Shown: positions 37,831-47,000 of the stretch, piece by piece
How the letters are laid out: each line of letters begins with the position of its first letter
How positions within the stretch are numbered: the first letter of the stretch is position 1
NCBI GenBank assembly: GCA_023450085.1
Contig: JAEXHI010000027.1
Span: forward strand, 13,726 to 77,725
From: Bacteroidota bacterium
GTDB taxonomy: Bacteria > Bacteroidota > Bacteroidia > Sphingobacteriales > Sphingobacteriaceae
Length of the DNA stretch: 64,000 bases
Direction of reading: 5' to 3'
Notes under the pieces: model-generated
What the model was told of the DNA's origin: nothing
Databases searched by the model: none
What the model saw: the letters and a program-made list of their open reading frames with translations, nothing else
Position numbers and translations under genes: made by a program

Positions 37831-38349
37831 CTACTTTATTGCAACTGGAACAGATACCTTATCCCAATCCAAAGAAAATCCTTTGCTATGTACGTTGTAA
37901 ACCAACCTCTCTTGAGTTTCTTTCAAAGGTTTCACTTTTACCTCAACTCTTAAAGCATCTTTAGCTTCTTCATATTTAAAAGCACCCCATTGTTTAGGCT
38001 CTTTGTTGAAGATTGCTGTCCAAGTACCATTTTCTCTAGGAATCAAGAAAAAGCTATACTTTCCAGCAGGCAAGCTTTTACCTTCTACCTTAATATCTTT
38101 ATCGGTTTCAAAAGTAGTCGCATCGTTAGCCCCAGCACGCCAAACTTTGTCGTAAGCCTCTAGCCCACCCCAAATTTTGCGTCCCTTAACCGCCGGACTG
38201 CTGTAATTAATAGTAATAGTGGCTCCATTAACCTTACCGGTAGCGGTAGCTGCCGGACTAGCTTTAGGTTTTGCTTCTTGCGCTACCGCACTAAAGGAAA
38301 CAAAGCCAGCAAATAAAAGAAAAGTAAGTGATTTGATTGTTGCTTTCAT
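37831..38349 (-). CDS. DUF2911 family exported protein
   Basis: The protein has 172 residues with a signal peptide ending at VSFSAVAQ (about residue 24). The mature sequence carries the DUF2911 (PF11138) pattern: TITINYSSPAVKGRKIWGGL, KVWRAGANDATTFETDKD and LPAGKYSFFLIPRENGTWTAIFNKEPKQWG (given in parts: LPAGKYSFFLIP and TAIFNKEPKQWG). The fold is a beta-sandwich of unknown role in the periplasm, common in Bacteroidota. It appears to be a single-gene unit, separated from fbp by 84 bp. Confidence 0.85.
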   Translation of the reverse strand: MKATIKSLTFLLFAGFVSFSAVAQEAKPKASPAATATGKVNGATITINYSSPAVKGRKIWGGLEAYDKVWRAGANDATTFETDKDIKVEGKSLPAGKYSFFLIPRENGTWTAIFNKEPKQWGAFKYEEAKDALRVEVKVKPLKETQERLVYNVHSKGFSLDWDKVSVPVAIK

Positions 38350-38433
38350 AACTTAATAATTATCTTATAACTTTCACTAAGTTAGCATATAAAGCCTCAA
38401 CTTGTTTCACACACTTAGATATTTTTTGCGTAA

Positions 38434-39483
38434 CTAAGCTGATTGTGTAGCAGCCGATTTCTCCTGCATTTTTTCAACAGGTGAAAATTCAGCCATAAAC
38501 TCCTCTGCTTTCTTCACCATTTTAGGCGAACCAATAAAAATAGCCACTCGTTGGTGAAGCTCCGTAGGTTCAATATCCAAAATCCTATTCAGACCATCAG
38601 ACGCTACCCCACCAGCCTGCTCAATAATAAAAGCCATAGGGTTACATTCATACAATAAACGGAGCTTTCCTTTAGGCGAAGCCGAGGTAGTAGGATACAT
38701 ATAAATCCCCCCTTTAATTAAGCTTCTATGAATATCAGCAGCCATTGCCCCAATATACCTCGAAGTATAAGGTCTATTGGTTGCTTTATCCTCTACCTGC
38801 GCATATTTGATATATTTTTTTACCCCTTCAGGAAAATGAACATAGTTACCTTCATTGATAGAATAGATGACACCATCATCAGGAATTTTCATATTGGGAT
38901 GCGACAAACAAAACTCGCCAATAGAAGGATCAAGCGTAAAACCGTTTACTCCCTTACCAGTAGTATAAACCAACATGGTAGATGAACCATAAATCACATA
39001 CCCCGCAGCTACCTGCTCCGTACCTTTTTGCAATACATCATCCAAAGTAGCTGGGCCTTCCGTTGATTTTCTTCTGTAAATAGAAAAAATGGTACCTACC
39101 GTTACGTTGATATCAATATTTGAAGAACCATCCAAAGGGTCGATACATACAATATATCTTGCATTTTTAGATACTGGCGAATCAATACGAACAAAATCAT
39201 CTTCCTCTTCAGAAGCCACAATACAACATTCGCCACCGCTGGTTAATGCCGAAATAAATTGCTCGTTGGCATACACATCAAGCTTCTTTTGCCCCTCACC
39301 TTGGATGTTAATAGTATCCGCATCACCCAAAATATCAACTAAACCAGCTTTGTTCACCTCACGATTCACAATCTTTGAAGCAATACCAATATCTCTCAAT
39401 AAGCGAGAAAGTTCCCCTTTAGCATACGGGAAATCCGCTTGCTTTTCAATAATAAACTGGCCTAATGTTTTTATACCCGACAT
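38434..39483 (-). CDS. fbp: Fructose-1,6-bisphosphatase, class I
   Basis: The protein has 349 residues, typical for class I. The metal and substrate signature IDPLDGSSNIDINV is at about 114-127 (D115, D118). Other conserved parts are SEEEDDFV (acidic metal ligands), YIGAMAADIHRSLIKGGIYMYP and LYECNPMAFIIEQAGG. It hydrolyses fructose-1,6-bisphosphate to fructose-6-phosphate in gluconeogenesis in the cytoplasm. The gene starts 24 nt after the small phosphoesterase gene and is probably cotranscribed with it. Confidence 0.97.
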   Translation of the reverse strand: MSGIKTLGQFIIEKQADFPYAKGELSRLLRDIGIASKIVNREVNKAGLVDILGDADTINIQGEGQKKLDVYANEQFISALTSGGECCIVASEEEDDFVRIDSPVSKNARYIVCIDPLDGSSNIDINVTVGTIFSIYRRKSTEGPATLDDVLQKGTEQVAAGYVIYGSSTMLVYTTGKGVNGFTLDPSIGEFCLSHPNMKIPDDGVIYSINEGNYVHFPEGVKKYIKYAQVEDKATNRPYTSRYIGAMAADIHRSLIKGGIYMYPTTSASPKGKLRLLYECNPMAFIIEQAGGVASDGLNRILDIEPTELHQRVAIFIGSPKMVKKAEEFMAEFSPVEKMQEKSAATQSA

Positions 39484-39507
39484 TTTTTACTTAGTGTATT
39501 TTTTACG

Positions 39508-39999
39508 TTATCTATCCCCTAATTCTATGGCCTCTAAGGTATGGATTTTTTCTTCGGAAATACAAAAGCGAATCAAAGTTCTTTTCTTGTGCCAGCCGTG
39601 TTTTCCAGCCGCACCGGGATTAATATGCAAACATTGTATTTTTTTATCGAAAACAACTTTCAAAATATGTGAGTGTCCAGAGATAAAAAGCTGCGGAGGC
39701 TTAGTGTAAATTTCCCTCTTTACTTGTGGAGCATACCTATCGGGATAACCACCGATATGTGTCATCCAAACATCTACCTGTTCACACTGAAATCTCAAAT
39801 GCTCTGGAAAAGCTGCACGAATATCTGCCCCATCAATATTCCCATATACCCCAAGCAATGGTTTAAAGGCAGCTAAAGGCTCAATTACATCAGGTCCAAA
39901 ATCACCAGCATGCCAAATCTCGTCCCTATCATCAAAATACTTAAACACCGCATCATCTAAAAAACCATGCGTATCTGATATTAAACCTATTTTTTTCAT
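39508..39999 (-). CDS. YfcE/MJ0936-type metallophosphoesterase
   Basis: The protein has 163 residues, a minimal calcineurin-like fold. Metal ligands are visible in order: D9 and H11 (SDTHG), D33 (HAGDFG), N54 (YGNIDG), H81 (THIGG), and H109/H111 (SGHSH). All family motifs are intact. It is a cytoplasmic phosphodiesterase or phosphatase of unknown natural substrate. It precedes fbp by 24 nt on the same strand, but a metabolic link is not established. Confidence 0.93.
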   Translation of the reverse strand: MKKIGLISDTHGFLDDAVFKYFDDRDEIWHAGDFGPDVIEPLAAFKPLLGVYGNIDGADIRAAFPEHLRFQCEQVDVWMTHIGGYPDRYAPQVKREIYTKPPQLFISGHSHILKVVFDKKIQCLHINPGAAGKHGWHKKRTLIRFCISEEKIHTLEAIELGDR

Positions 40000-40375
40000 T
40001 TTTTTTATTAGATGTAAGTACCGAGTATCAAGATGTGAGAATTACTATCCCAACCTAATACCTATATACTATTATTTTTTGAAAAGCATTACCATTGCTA
40101 TTATCTTAAACCTGTCGGGCTTTTTGCTACAATCTTTTTATTTTTTTGTCATTCTGATCCCGAGATTTCGCGAGAATAATCTCTAAGTTATTGCACATCA
40201 GAAAGAGATTCCTAAAAAACAAAAAGTATTTCCGCTTCAATCCCGTTTAGCTTACAAAGCGAGTTTTTCAAATGGTCCAATCTTAAATCTCACAGGTTTT
40301 CGAAACTTGCGAGGTTTGTTAGACAAAAAGACTTACAAAGTTTTAGAAACTTCGTAAGTCGGAAAGGAACTTACC
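40000..40375. other. Intergenic region with hairpin repeats, no gene seen
   Basis: This 376-bp gap contains no plausible gene. It has a repeat resembling the GTCATTCTGATCCCGAGATT dispersed family around 40148-40185, an imperfect hairpin at 40288-40313 (CTCACAGGTTT / AAACTTGCGAG) and a terminator-like hairpin at 40325-40360. Confidence 0.6.
40325..40360 (-). terminator. Terminator-like hairpin after the DUF3471 serine hydrolase
   Basis: On the minus strand GACTTAC...GTAAGTC (40360-40354 with 40336-40330), with inner AAGTTT/AAACTT pairing, is followed by five T residues (40329-40325). It starts about 15 nt beyond the stop at 40376. It is also a common dispersed-repeat form in this group. Confidence 0.6.
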
Positions 40376-42178
40376 TTAATTCTTCCTAGTCGCTTTAAAA
40401 GTGCCATTAGGCTGTATAAACGACATTGAAGTTGCTTTTTTACCTGGTACAACTTCAAACTTAATACTATAACCTTTCAAAGCTTTTAACTCAAAAGTTT
40501 TTTCATCAACAACTACCGTTTCATATTCTGGTTGTCCAGGAACAGATACATATAAAACATCTCCCTTCAAGTAAACTTTTGCGGGAACTTTTCCCATCAT
40601 ATATTCACCAACCAAATCCTGTAATAGTTTTGCATCTAGCTTTTTAACTTCTGGCTTAAAATCAAACATCACGGGCTTATCGCTACCATCTAAAAAGATA
40701 CCTACCCCATTGATTTTACCGTCAACACCACTAGAAAAATTAAACATCAGATTACTTTGCGCAGTATCTACCACACCATTCTTATCAACCGACTTCGGAT
40801 CAAACACATCATAGTGCATGTGCTTGAGCAATATTTTTTCTTCTCCCAACACGGTACGCAAAGCATTGTTTTCAAGGGTTATCTTAATAATTCCGTAAGC
40901 ATCATTTTCAAAAGAACCCACATAATCTTTTAATGGATGCGACGGATTTGTATTTGAAATGATAGGTGTTTTTTTAAGTTCCTTTTTTGCTTTGTTAGCC
41001 TTTTCCGTTGCTGCTTTGGCCTCACCATTCCAATCAACACGTTTCAAACCAAACATAATATCAGCAATAGAACTGGTAATCACACCCGGTACTTTCGAAA
41101 CACTTTGATTAGTTAGCACCACAATACCCAATTTATCAGTGGGATAAAATGCTACATTCGCCGAAAAACCATTGATATTCCCTCCGTGCTCTACCGAATA
41201 ATGGCCTCTATACGAACCGATCATCCAACCCAAACCATAATTAGCTAAAAAAACATCCTCATGCTTATCAGGCAACCCTGCCTCCATCACCATCTGAGAA
41301 CTTGCAGCTTCTCTAATGTAATTGGTCGGCAGAATTTCTTTTCCTTTAAAATACCCTCCACTAATCCACACTTTTAACCAATTGGCCATATCATTCACAC
41401 TACTATTAATACTTCCCGCCGGCCCCATACCATTAATATTGTAGTAATCTATTTTTTTGATCTCATTACCGTTCTCAACCGCATAAGGCAATGAGGCGTC
41501 GCTATCATTCTTGAAGGTTTCAATACTAGTGGTAGAACGGGTCATTTCCAATGGATCAAAAAACTTCTCTTTAATGTTCTGTTCCCAAGTTTTACCGCTC
41601 AAACGCTCAGCAATCATTCCCTGAGCCAAAAACATAAAATTGTTGTAGTACCATCTTTCACGAACACCTGAAGTTGGCTTCATATACCTTACTCTATTAA
41701 TGATAGAGTCTCTATTCGCAGTATTAAACAAAAACCAAGACAAGTCATATCTAGACAATCCCGTTCTATGCGCCATTAAATCACGCACGGTAATCTGGTT
41801 ATTCATTTCCGCATTATAAAAGCTTAATTGCGGCAATAAACTGGTTGCTTTATCATCCAATTTTAACTTACCATCTTTTTCCAGCAAGCCCATCAGCGAC
41901 GAAGTAAATGCTTTAGAACTTGAACCAATGGCAAAAAGTGTATTGGGTGTTACCTGTTTCTTATTTTCCACATCACGGTAGCCAAAACCTTTACTGTAAA
42001 CTACTTGATCACCTTTTACAACAGCTACCGCAAAACCTGCAATATGTTGATCTTTTAAAACTTGATTTAAAACAGAATCAATACTTGAATTTTGTGTATT
42101 TATTTTACTATTTGTTTGTGCATGTACCGAGAAAGCGGCCGTTGCTAATAATGAGGTAATTAAGACAGAAAGCTTCAT
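40376..42178 (-). CDS. Serine hydrolase (beta-lactamase-like) with C-terminal DUF3471 domain
   Basis: The protein has 600 residues with a signal peptide ending at SVHAQ (about residue 21). The SxxK motif is S86-S-S-K89 (AIGSSSKAFTSS), YxN appears as YYNN in RERWYYNNFMFLAQG, and the third motif is EHGGNINGFS. A Lys/Ala-rich linker near 390-405 leads to a C-terminal DUF3471-type beta domain (about 410-600; LVGEYMMG near 525). It is an exported PF00144 hydrolase, probably acting on peptides or amides, with unknown substrate. It is unrelated in length and organisation to the 376-residue hydrolase at 18299, though in the same superfamily. Confidence 0.9.
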   Translation of the reverse strand: MKLSVLITSLLATAAFSVHAQTNSKINTQNSSIDSVLNQVLKDQHIAGFAVAVVKGDQVVYSKGFGYRDVENKKQVTPNTLFAIGSSSKAFTSSLMGLLEKDGKLKLDDKATSLLPQLSFYNAEMNNQITVRDLMAHRTGLSRYDLSWFLFNTANRDSIINRVRYMKPTSGVRERWYYNNFMFLAQGMIAERLSGKTWEQNIKEKFFDPLEMTRSTTSIETFKNDSDASLPYAVENGNEIKKIDYYNINGMGPAGSINSSVNDMANWLKVWISGGYFKGKEILPTNYIREAASSQMVMEAGLPDKHEDVFLANYGLGWMIGSYRGHYSVEHGGNINGFSANVAFYPTDKLGIVVLTNQSVSKVPGVITSSIADIMFGLKRVDWNGEAKAATEKANKAKKELKKTPIISNTNPSHPLKDYVGSFENDAYGIIKITLENNALRTVLGEEKILLKHMHYDVFDPKSVDKNGVVDTAQSNLMFNFSSGVDGKINGVGIFLDGSDKPVMFDFKPEVKKLDAKLLQDLVGEYMMGKVPAKVYLKGDVLYVSVPGQPEYETVVVDEKTFELKALKGYSIKFEVVPGKKATSMSFIQPNGTFKATRKN

Positions 42179-42252
42179 TTAATTGGGTTAAATTATATTA
42201 AATCAGGAATTATCGTTTTACGATGATTAGTTAATTTTATTGGGACAAAGAT

Positions 42253-42957
42253 CTAATATGCCAAAAAGAAATCTTTCAGCAACAACTCATATGCTTTGGT
42301 ATATTTCTTTTCGCTTTCATAAATCATAAAGTCTTCTTCCACCAAGTCAGATTTTTCTCTTGCCAAACAAATAATGCGTCTAAATTCTGGCTTGGCAGCA
42401 TCTGAGTGCAATTTAACTAAATGCGTTAGAAACAAGCCTTTCAATTTTGCTTTTTCCGCTAACTCCCCAGCCTGTTTAACAGGTAGCACCACCCAAAAAC
42501 AACCTGCTGGACTTAGCAAAGCAGCTACTTTTTCAATCAAATCATTAAAGAAAGTATCACTGGCATGCCTTGCCACTTCCTTCTTTTTCTCGGTATTTTT
42601 AAGATCGTTCACAAAAAAAGGAGGATTGCTGACAATCAAATCGAATTGCGTTGAATGGTGGTACTGCTCAATGGCTATGTGATGTACTGACAATTGACTA
42701 CTAAAAACTGAATTTTGAAAATTTTTATCAGCAGTTATGGAAGCCTGCTCATCTATTTCTACCGCATGAACTTTTGCTTTTGGAAAACGTTGCGCTAGCA
42801 TTAACGCAATAACCCCCGTACCTGTACCAATATCCAGTATCCGTTGTGGATCTGGATGCTTTACCATCGTACCTAACAATACACCGTCCGTATTGATCCT
42901 CATGGCACAGCCGCTTTGGTCAACTTCAAACTGTTTAAAACGAAAGATGTTTTTCAT
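42253..42957 (-). CDS. trmN6: tRNA1(Val) (adenine(37)-N6)-methyltransferase
   Basis: The protein has 234 residues. The SAM-binding motif LDIGTGTGVIALML begins at D42, and the N6-adenine methyltransferase motif is NPPF at 111-114 (IVSNPPFFVND). The N-terminal FRFKQFEVDQSGCAMRINTDGVLLG is characteristic of the YfiC/TrmN6 family (given here as FRFKQFEVDQ and MRINTDGVLLG). It methylates A37 of valine tRNA in the cytoplasm. The start is 2 nt after the stop of the small outer-membrane-protein gene, in a three-gene run with the VOC gene. Confidence 0.93.
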   Translation of the reverse strand: MKNIFRFKQFEVDQSGCAMRINTDGVLLGTMVKHPDPQRILDIGTGTGVIALMLAQRFPKAKVHAVEIDEQASITADKNFQNSVFSSQLSVHHIAIEQYHHSTQFDLIVSNPPFFVNDLKNTEKKKEVARHASDTFFNDLIEKVAALLSPAGCFWVVLPVKQAGELAEKAKLKGLFLTHLVKLHSDAAKPEFRRIICLAREKSDLVEEDFMIYESEKKYTKAYELLLKDFFLAY

Positions 42958-42959
42958 CC

Positions 42960-43475
42960 TTAAAACCTTAACGCTACTTTTATGGGAAAATAAACAGAAG
43001 CTTGGTGCATAAACCTAAAACCAATTTTTAACTGCAAAGCTAATTTCTGTATCACTTTACGTTCTATTCCACCTAAAATTTCCACAAAAGTGGCGTCCGA
43101 ACCACCTTCATATTGATTATTCACATGACTTTTGCCAATCTTTAAATTAAACAACGGTGAGGTTTTGCTTTTCGTAGTAGTGGCTTCTAAATCACCGTAA
43201 ATGCTATAACCGTTAATCCCATCGTAATTTATATACTCTACCCCTAAGCCAATCTTAAAATATTCTTTAAAGCTTATTCCGTTTACCAACCCTATATCAA
43301 AGCCTTTACTTGCATCTTGCAAATCATATCCTTTCCAGCCAGGGCCAGCCTCTACCATCATTCCTCTACTGAGAAATTTCTGAAATCCTGTTTCTAGTTT
43401 AGCGGAATAGCTAACCTGAGACTTTACTACAGATACTGCACATAGCAGTAATAAAATTAAAAATGTGTTTTTCAT
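42960..43475 (-). CDS. Small outer-membrane beta-barrel protein of unknown function
   Basis: The protein has 171 residues with a signal peptide (MKNTFLILLLLCAVSVVKSQ). The mature part has alternating beta-strand patterns (GFDIGLVNGISFKEYFKIGLGVEY, FVEILGGIERKVIQKLALQLKIGF as separate strands) and ends in ALRF, an outer-membrane terminal signature. It probably forms an eight-stranded barrel. I do not recognise a specific family. It sits 9 nt after the VOC gene and 2 nt before trmN6. Confidence 0.7.
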   Translation of the reverse strand: MKNTFLILLLLCAVSVVKSQVSYSAKLETGFQKFLSRGMMVEAGPGWKGYDLQDASKGFDIGLVNGISFKEYFKIGLGVEYINYDGINGYSIYGDLEATTTKSKTSPLFNLKIGKSHVNNQYEGGSDATFVEILGGIERKVIQKLALQLKIGFRFMHQASVYFPIKVALRF

Positions 43476-43484
43476 AGCGATGTT

Positions 43485-43868
43485 TCATTTTTGGTAAATC
43501 TCTAAAGGTAACCCATCCGGATCAATAAAAAAAGTAAATTGCTTTCCTGTAAACTCATCAATCCTTATGGGTTCTGTCACAATCCCCTTCTTATTTAAAT
43601 CAACAATGGTTGCCGCCACGTCATCTACCTCAAAAGCCAAATGTCTTAAACCTTGCGCTTCTGGTCTCGAAGGCCTTGCTGGTGGATTTTCAAAAGAAAA
43701 CAACTCAATTTGATAAACACCGTTAATGGCCAAATCCAACTTCCATGATTTTCGCTCCTTACGATAAACTTCGCCAAGCACTTTAAACCCTAACTTACCG
43801 ACATAAAAGTCTTTCGACCGCTCATAATCTGAGCAAATAATAGCAATATGATGAATACGTTTAAACAT
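43485..43868 (-). CDS. VOC family protein (glyoxalase/bleomycin-resistance fold)
   Basis: The protein has 127 residues with two beta-alpha-beta-beta-beta halves: FKRIHHIAIICSDYERSKDFYVGKLGFKVL and RHLAFEVDDVAATIVDLNKKG...FFIDPDGLPLEIYQK. Metal ligands expected in the fold are H8 (HHIAII), E in YQIELFSF, H in LRHLAFE and E in PLEIYQ. It resembles the YaeR/GloA2-like lactoylglutathione-lyase group, with unknown substrate. It is first in the run ending in trmN6 and divergent from purL. Confidence 0.9.
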   Translation of the reverse strand: MFKRIHHIAIICSDYERSKDFYVGKLGFKVLGEVYRKERKSWKLDLAINGVYQIELFSFENPPARPSRPEAQGLRHLAFEVDDVAATIVDLNKKGIVTEPIRIDEFTGKQFTFFIDPDGLPLEIYQK

Positions 43869-43920
43869 TTTTCAAGTCAAAAGTTTGAAGTCGGATGTCC
43901 GAAGATATGACGCCTATTAA

Positions 43921-43949
43921 ATCATTCAAAATTCCATCATTCAAAATTC
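43921..43949. repeat. Tandem direct repeat ATCATTCAAAATTC
   Basis: Two perfect 14-bp copies at 43921-43934 and 43936-43949 lie between the VOC gene and purL. They look like a dispersed intergenic repeat, though a binding site is possible. Confidence 0.55.
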
Positions 43950-44005
43950 AATAATTCGGCATACAAATAAACCCAAAAACAACTAAATTTCTCCTAAAAA
44001 AAACC

Positions 44006-44013
44006 TAAATTTG
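44006..44013 (+). promoter_or_regulatory. -7 box of purL
   Basis: TAAATTTG matches TAnnTTTG exactly and ends 18 nt before the ATG at 44032. Its last bases create an in-frame TTG that would wrongly extend the gene. No PurR or PurBox-type site was recognised. Confidence 0.6.
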
Positions 44014-44031
44014 CGTCTTCAAAAAATAAGC

Positions 44032-47000
44032 ATGATTCATTTCTTTTTAGGTCAATCTGACGAGGTTTTTGTTGTACAAACAAACCAAATTTTATCCCAA
44101 ACTGATACAGAAAAACTAGAGTGGCTTTTTGGCGGAGCTAAATTGAGCGCCGAAAGTACCTTAACTGGCTTTTTTGTTGGTCCACGAGCAGCCATGATTA
44201 CTCCTTGGAGTACCAATGCGGTAGAAATTACCCAAAACATGAGCATGGAGGGAATCATCAGAATTGAGGAATTTAAAAAGGTGGATGAAGGGTTTGCTGC
44301 CTACGACCCGATGCTTTCGCAGAAATATCAGGAGCTTGGCCAAGATGTTTTCACTATCAACATCAAACCTGAGCCTATTTTAGAAATTACAGATATTGCG
44401 GCCTACAATAAGCAAGAAGGTTTATCATTAAGTGATGAAGAGGTTGATTATTTGAACGGATTGTCCAAAAAACTCGAAAGACCTTTAACAGATTCTGAGG
44501 TTTTTGGTTTTTCTCAAGTAAATTCAGAGCACTGTCGCCACAAAATATTCAATGGTAAATTTGTCATTGATGGCGTAGAGCAACCTACTTCTTTGTTCAA
44601 GCTCATCAAGAAAACTTCCGAAACACATCCAAACGATATTGTTTCGGCATATAAAGATAACGTGGCTTTCGTTAAGGGTCCCAAAGTGCAACAATTTGCA
44701 CCTTCTAAACCAGATGAGCCATCATTTTATGAAACTAAAGACTTTGATTCGGTAATTTCCATCAAAGCGGAAACGCACAACTTCCCTACCACCGTAGAAC
44801 CTTTTAATGGTGCAGCGACAGGTTCGGGCGGCGAAATTAGAGACCGCCTAGCTGGTGGACAAGGTTCATTGCCATTAGCAGGAACTGCAGTTTACATGAC
44901 TGCTCTTTCTCGCTTGGAAGAAAATCGTCCTTGGGAAAAAGGTGTAGAAGAACGTAAATGGCTTTACCAAACACCAATGGATATTTTGATCAAGGCTTCC
45001 AATGGAGCTTCTGATTTTGGAAATAAATTCGGTCAACCACTTATTACAGGTTCTGTATTAACTTTCGAGCACGAAGAACACAATCGTAAGTTAGGTTTCG
45101 ACAAAGTAATTATGCTTGCTGGTGGTATTGGCTACGGCAAAGTAGATCAGGCCAAAAAACAAGAACCAAAAACTGGCGACAACATCGTAGTTTTAGGTGG
45201 TGAGAACTATCGTATTGGTATGGGCGGTGCAGCAGTATCTTCTGCAGATACTGGTGAGCATGGTTCGGGCATTGAATTAAATGCCATCCAACGTTCAAAC
45301 CCTGAAATGCAAAAACGTGCAGCCAACGCAGTACGTGCAATGGTAGAAAGCGACCATAACACCATCGTTTCTATTCACGATCATGGTGCTGGCGGTCACT
45401 TAAACTGTCTTTCGGAGTTAGTAGAAGCTACTGGTGGTAAAATAGACTTGGATAAATTACCTGTGGGCGACCCTACCCTATCTGCAAAAGAGATCATCGG
45501 TAACGAGTCTCAAGAGCGTATGGGTTTGGTAATTGGTGAAGAGCATATTGCCACACTACAAAAAATTGCTGATCGTGAACGTTCGCCTATGTATACTGTA
45601 GGTAAGGTAACTGGCGATCACCGCTTCACTTTCGAATCAGCTACTACAGGTGCAAAACCTATGGATTTAGCGCTGAGCGATATGTTCGGTAGCTCTCCAA
45701 AAATGATCATGGAAGACAAAACCGTTAATCATAACTATCAGGAGGTTGCTTACAATCAAGATAAAATTAATGAATATTTAGAGCAGGTGCTTCAATTAGA
45801 GGCCGTTGCTTGTAAAGACTGGTTAACAAATAAAGTGGACAGGTGTGTTGGCGGCCGTGTAGCAAAACAACAATGCGCTGGTCCATTGCAATTGCCTTTG
45901 AACAACGTAGGCGTAATGGCATTAGATTTTCAAGGTAAGGAAGGCATTGCCACTTCGGTAGGTCATGCTCCTCTTTCAGCTTTGATTGATGCTGGTGCAG
46001 GTAGTAGAATTGCAATTGCCGAATCTTTATCAAACATTGTTTGGGCACCATTAAAAGACGGTTTGAAAAGTGTTTCACTTTCGGCCAACTGGATGTGGGC
46101 TTGTAAAAACGAAGGAGAAGATGCCCGCTTATACCAAGCAGTTCAAGCTTGTTCAGATTTTGCTATCGATTTAGGAATCAATATCCCAACAGGCAAGGAT
46201 TCTCTTTCGATGAAGCAGAAATACAAAGATGGTGATGTAATTGCGCCAGGAACAGTAATCATTTCGGCAGCTGGAAACTGTAACGACATTACCCAAGTGG
46301 TAGAGCCTGTTTTACAAAAAGATGGCGGCAACATCTATTACATCAACCTAAGTAACGATACTTATAAATTGGGCGGTTCTTCTTTCGCTCAAATTTTAAA
46401 TAAAATCGGCAACGAAACTCCTGATGTAAAAGATGCTGCTCAATTTAGCACCACTTTCAACGCCATTCAGGATTTAATCAAAGCTGGAAAAATTAAAGCT
46501 GGACACGACGTAGGTAGCGGTGGTTTAATCACCACGCTTTTAGAGATGTGTTTTGCAGATAAAAACTTAGGTGCAAACCTTGATATAACTTCTCTAGGCG
46601 AAACCGATGCCTTAAAAGTATTATTTGCCGAAAACATCAGTTTGGTTTTCCAAGCAGATGAAAGTGTTGAAGCTATTTTAAATGCTAAAGGAGTTAAGTT
46701 CCATAAAATTGGAACTGCAACAGAACAGGCAACTGTGAACGTAGCAAATGGAGCACAAAACTATTCGTTCGATATTGAACATTTGCGTGATGTTTGGTAT
46801 AAAACCTCTTACTTACTTGATCGTAAACAAAGTGGTGAAGTAAAAGCCAAAGAACGTTTTGACAATTATAAAAACCAACCGTTAAAATTCAACTTCCCAG
46901 CTCAGTTTGATGGTAAAAAACCTGTAATTGATGCGAGCAAACCTCGTCCAAAAGCTGCTATTTTACGTGAAAAAGGCAGTAACTCTGAACGTGAAGTGGC

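Noticed and set aside
39089..39709. A 206-codon plus-strand frame opposite fbp and the small phosphoesterase gene
   Set aside because: It is antisense to two well-conserved genes and has no family features; it reflects their codon pattern.
43921..43949. A CRISPR-like or iteron array before purL
   Set aside because: There are only two short copies with a 1-nt separation and no spacers.
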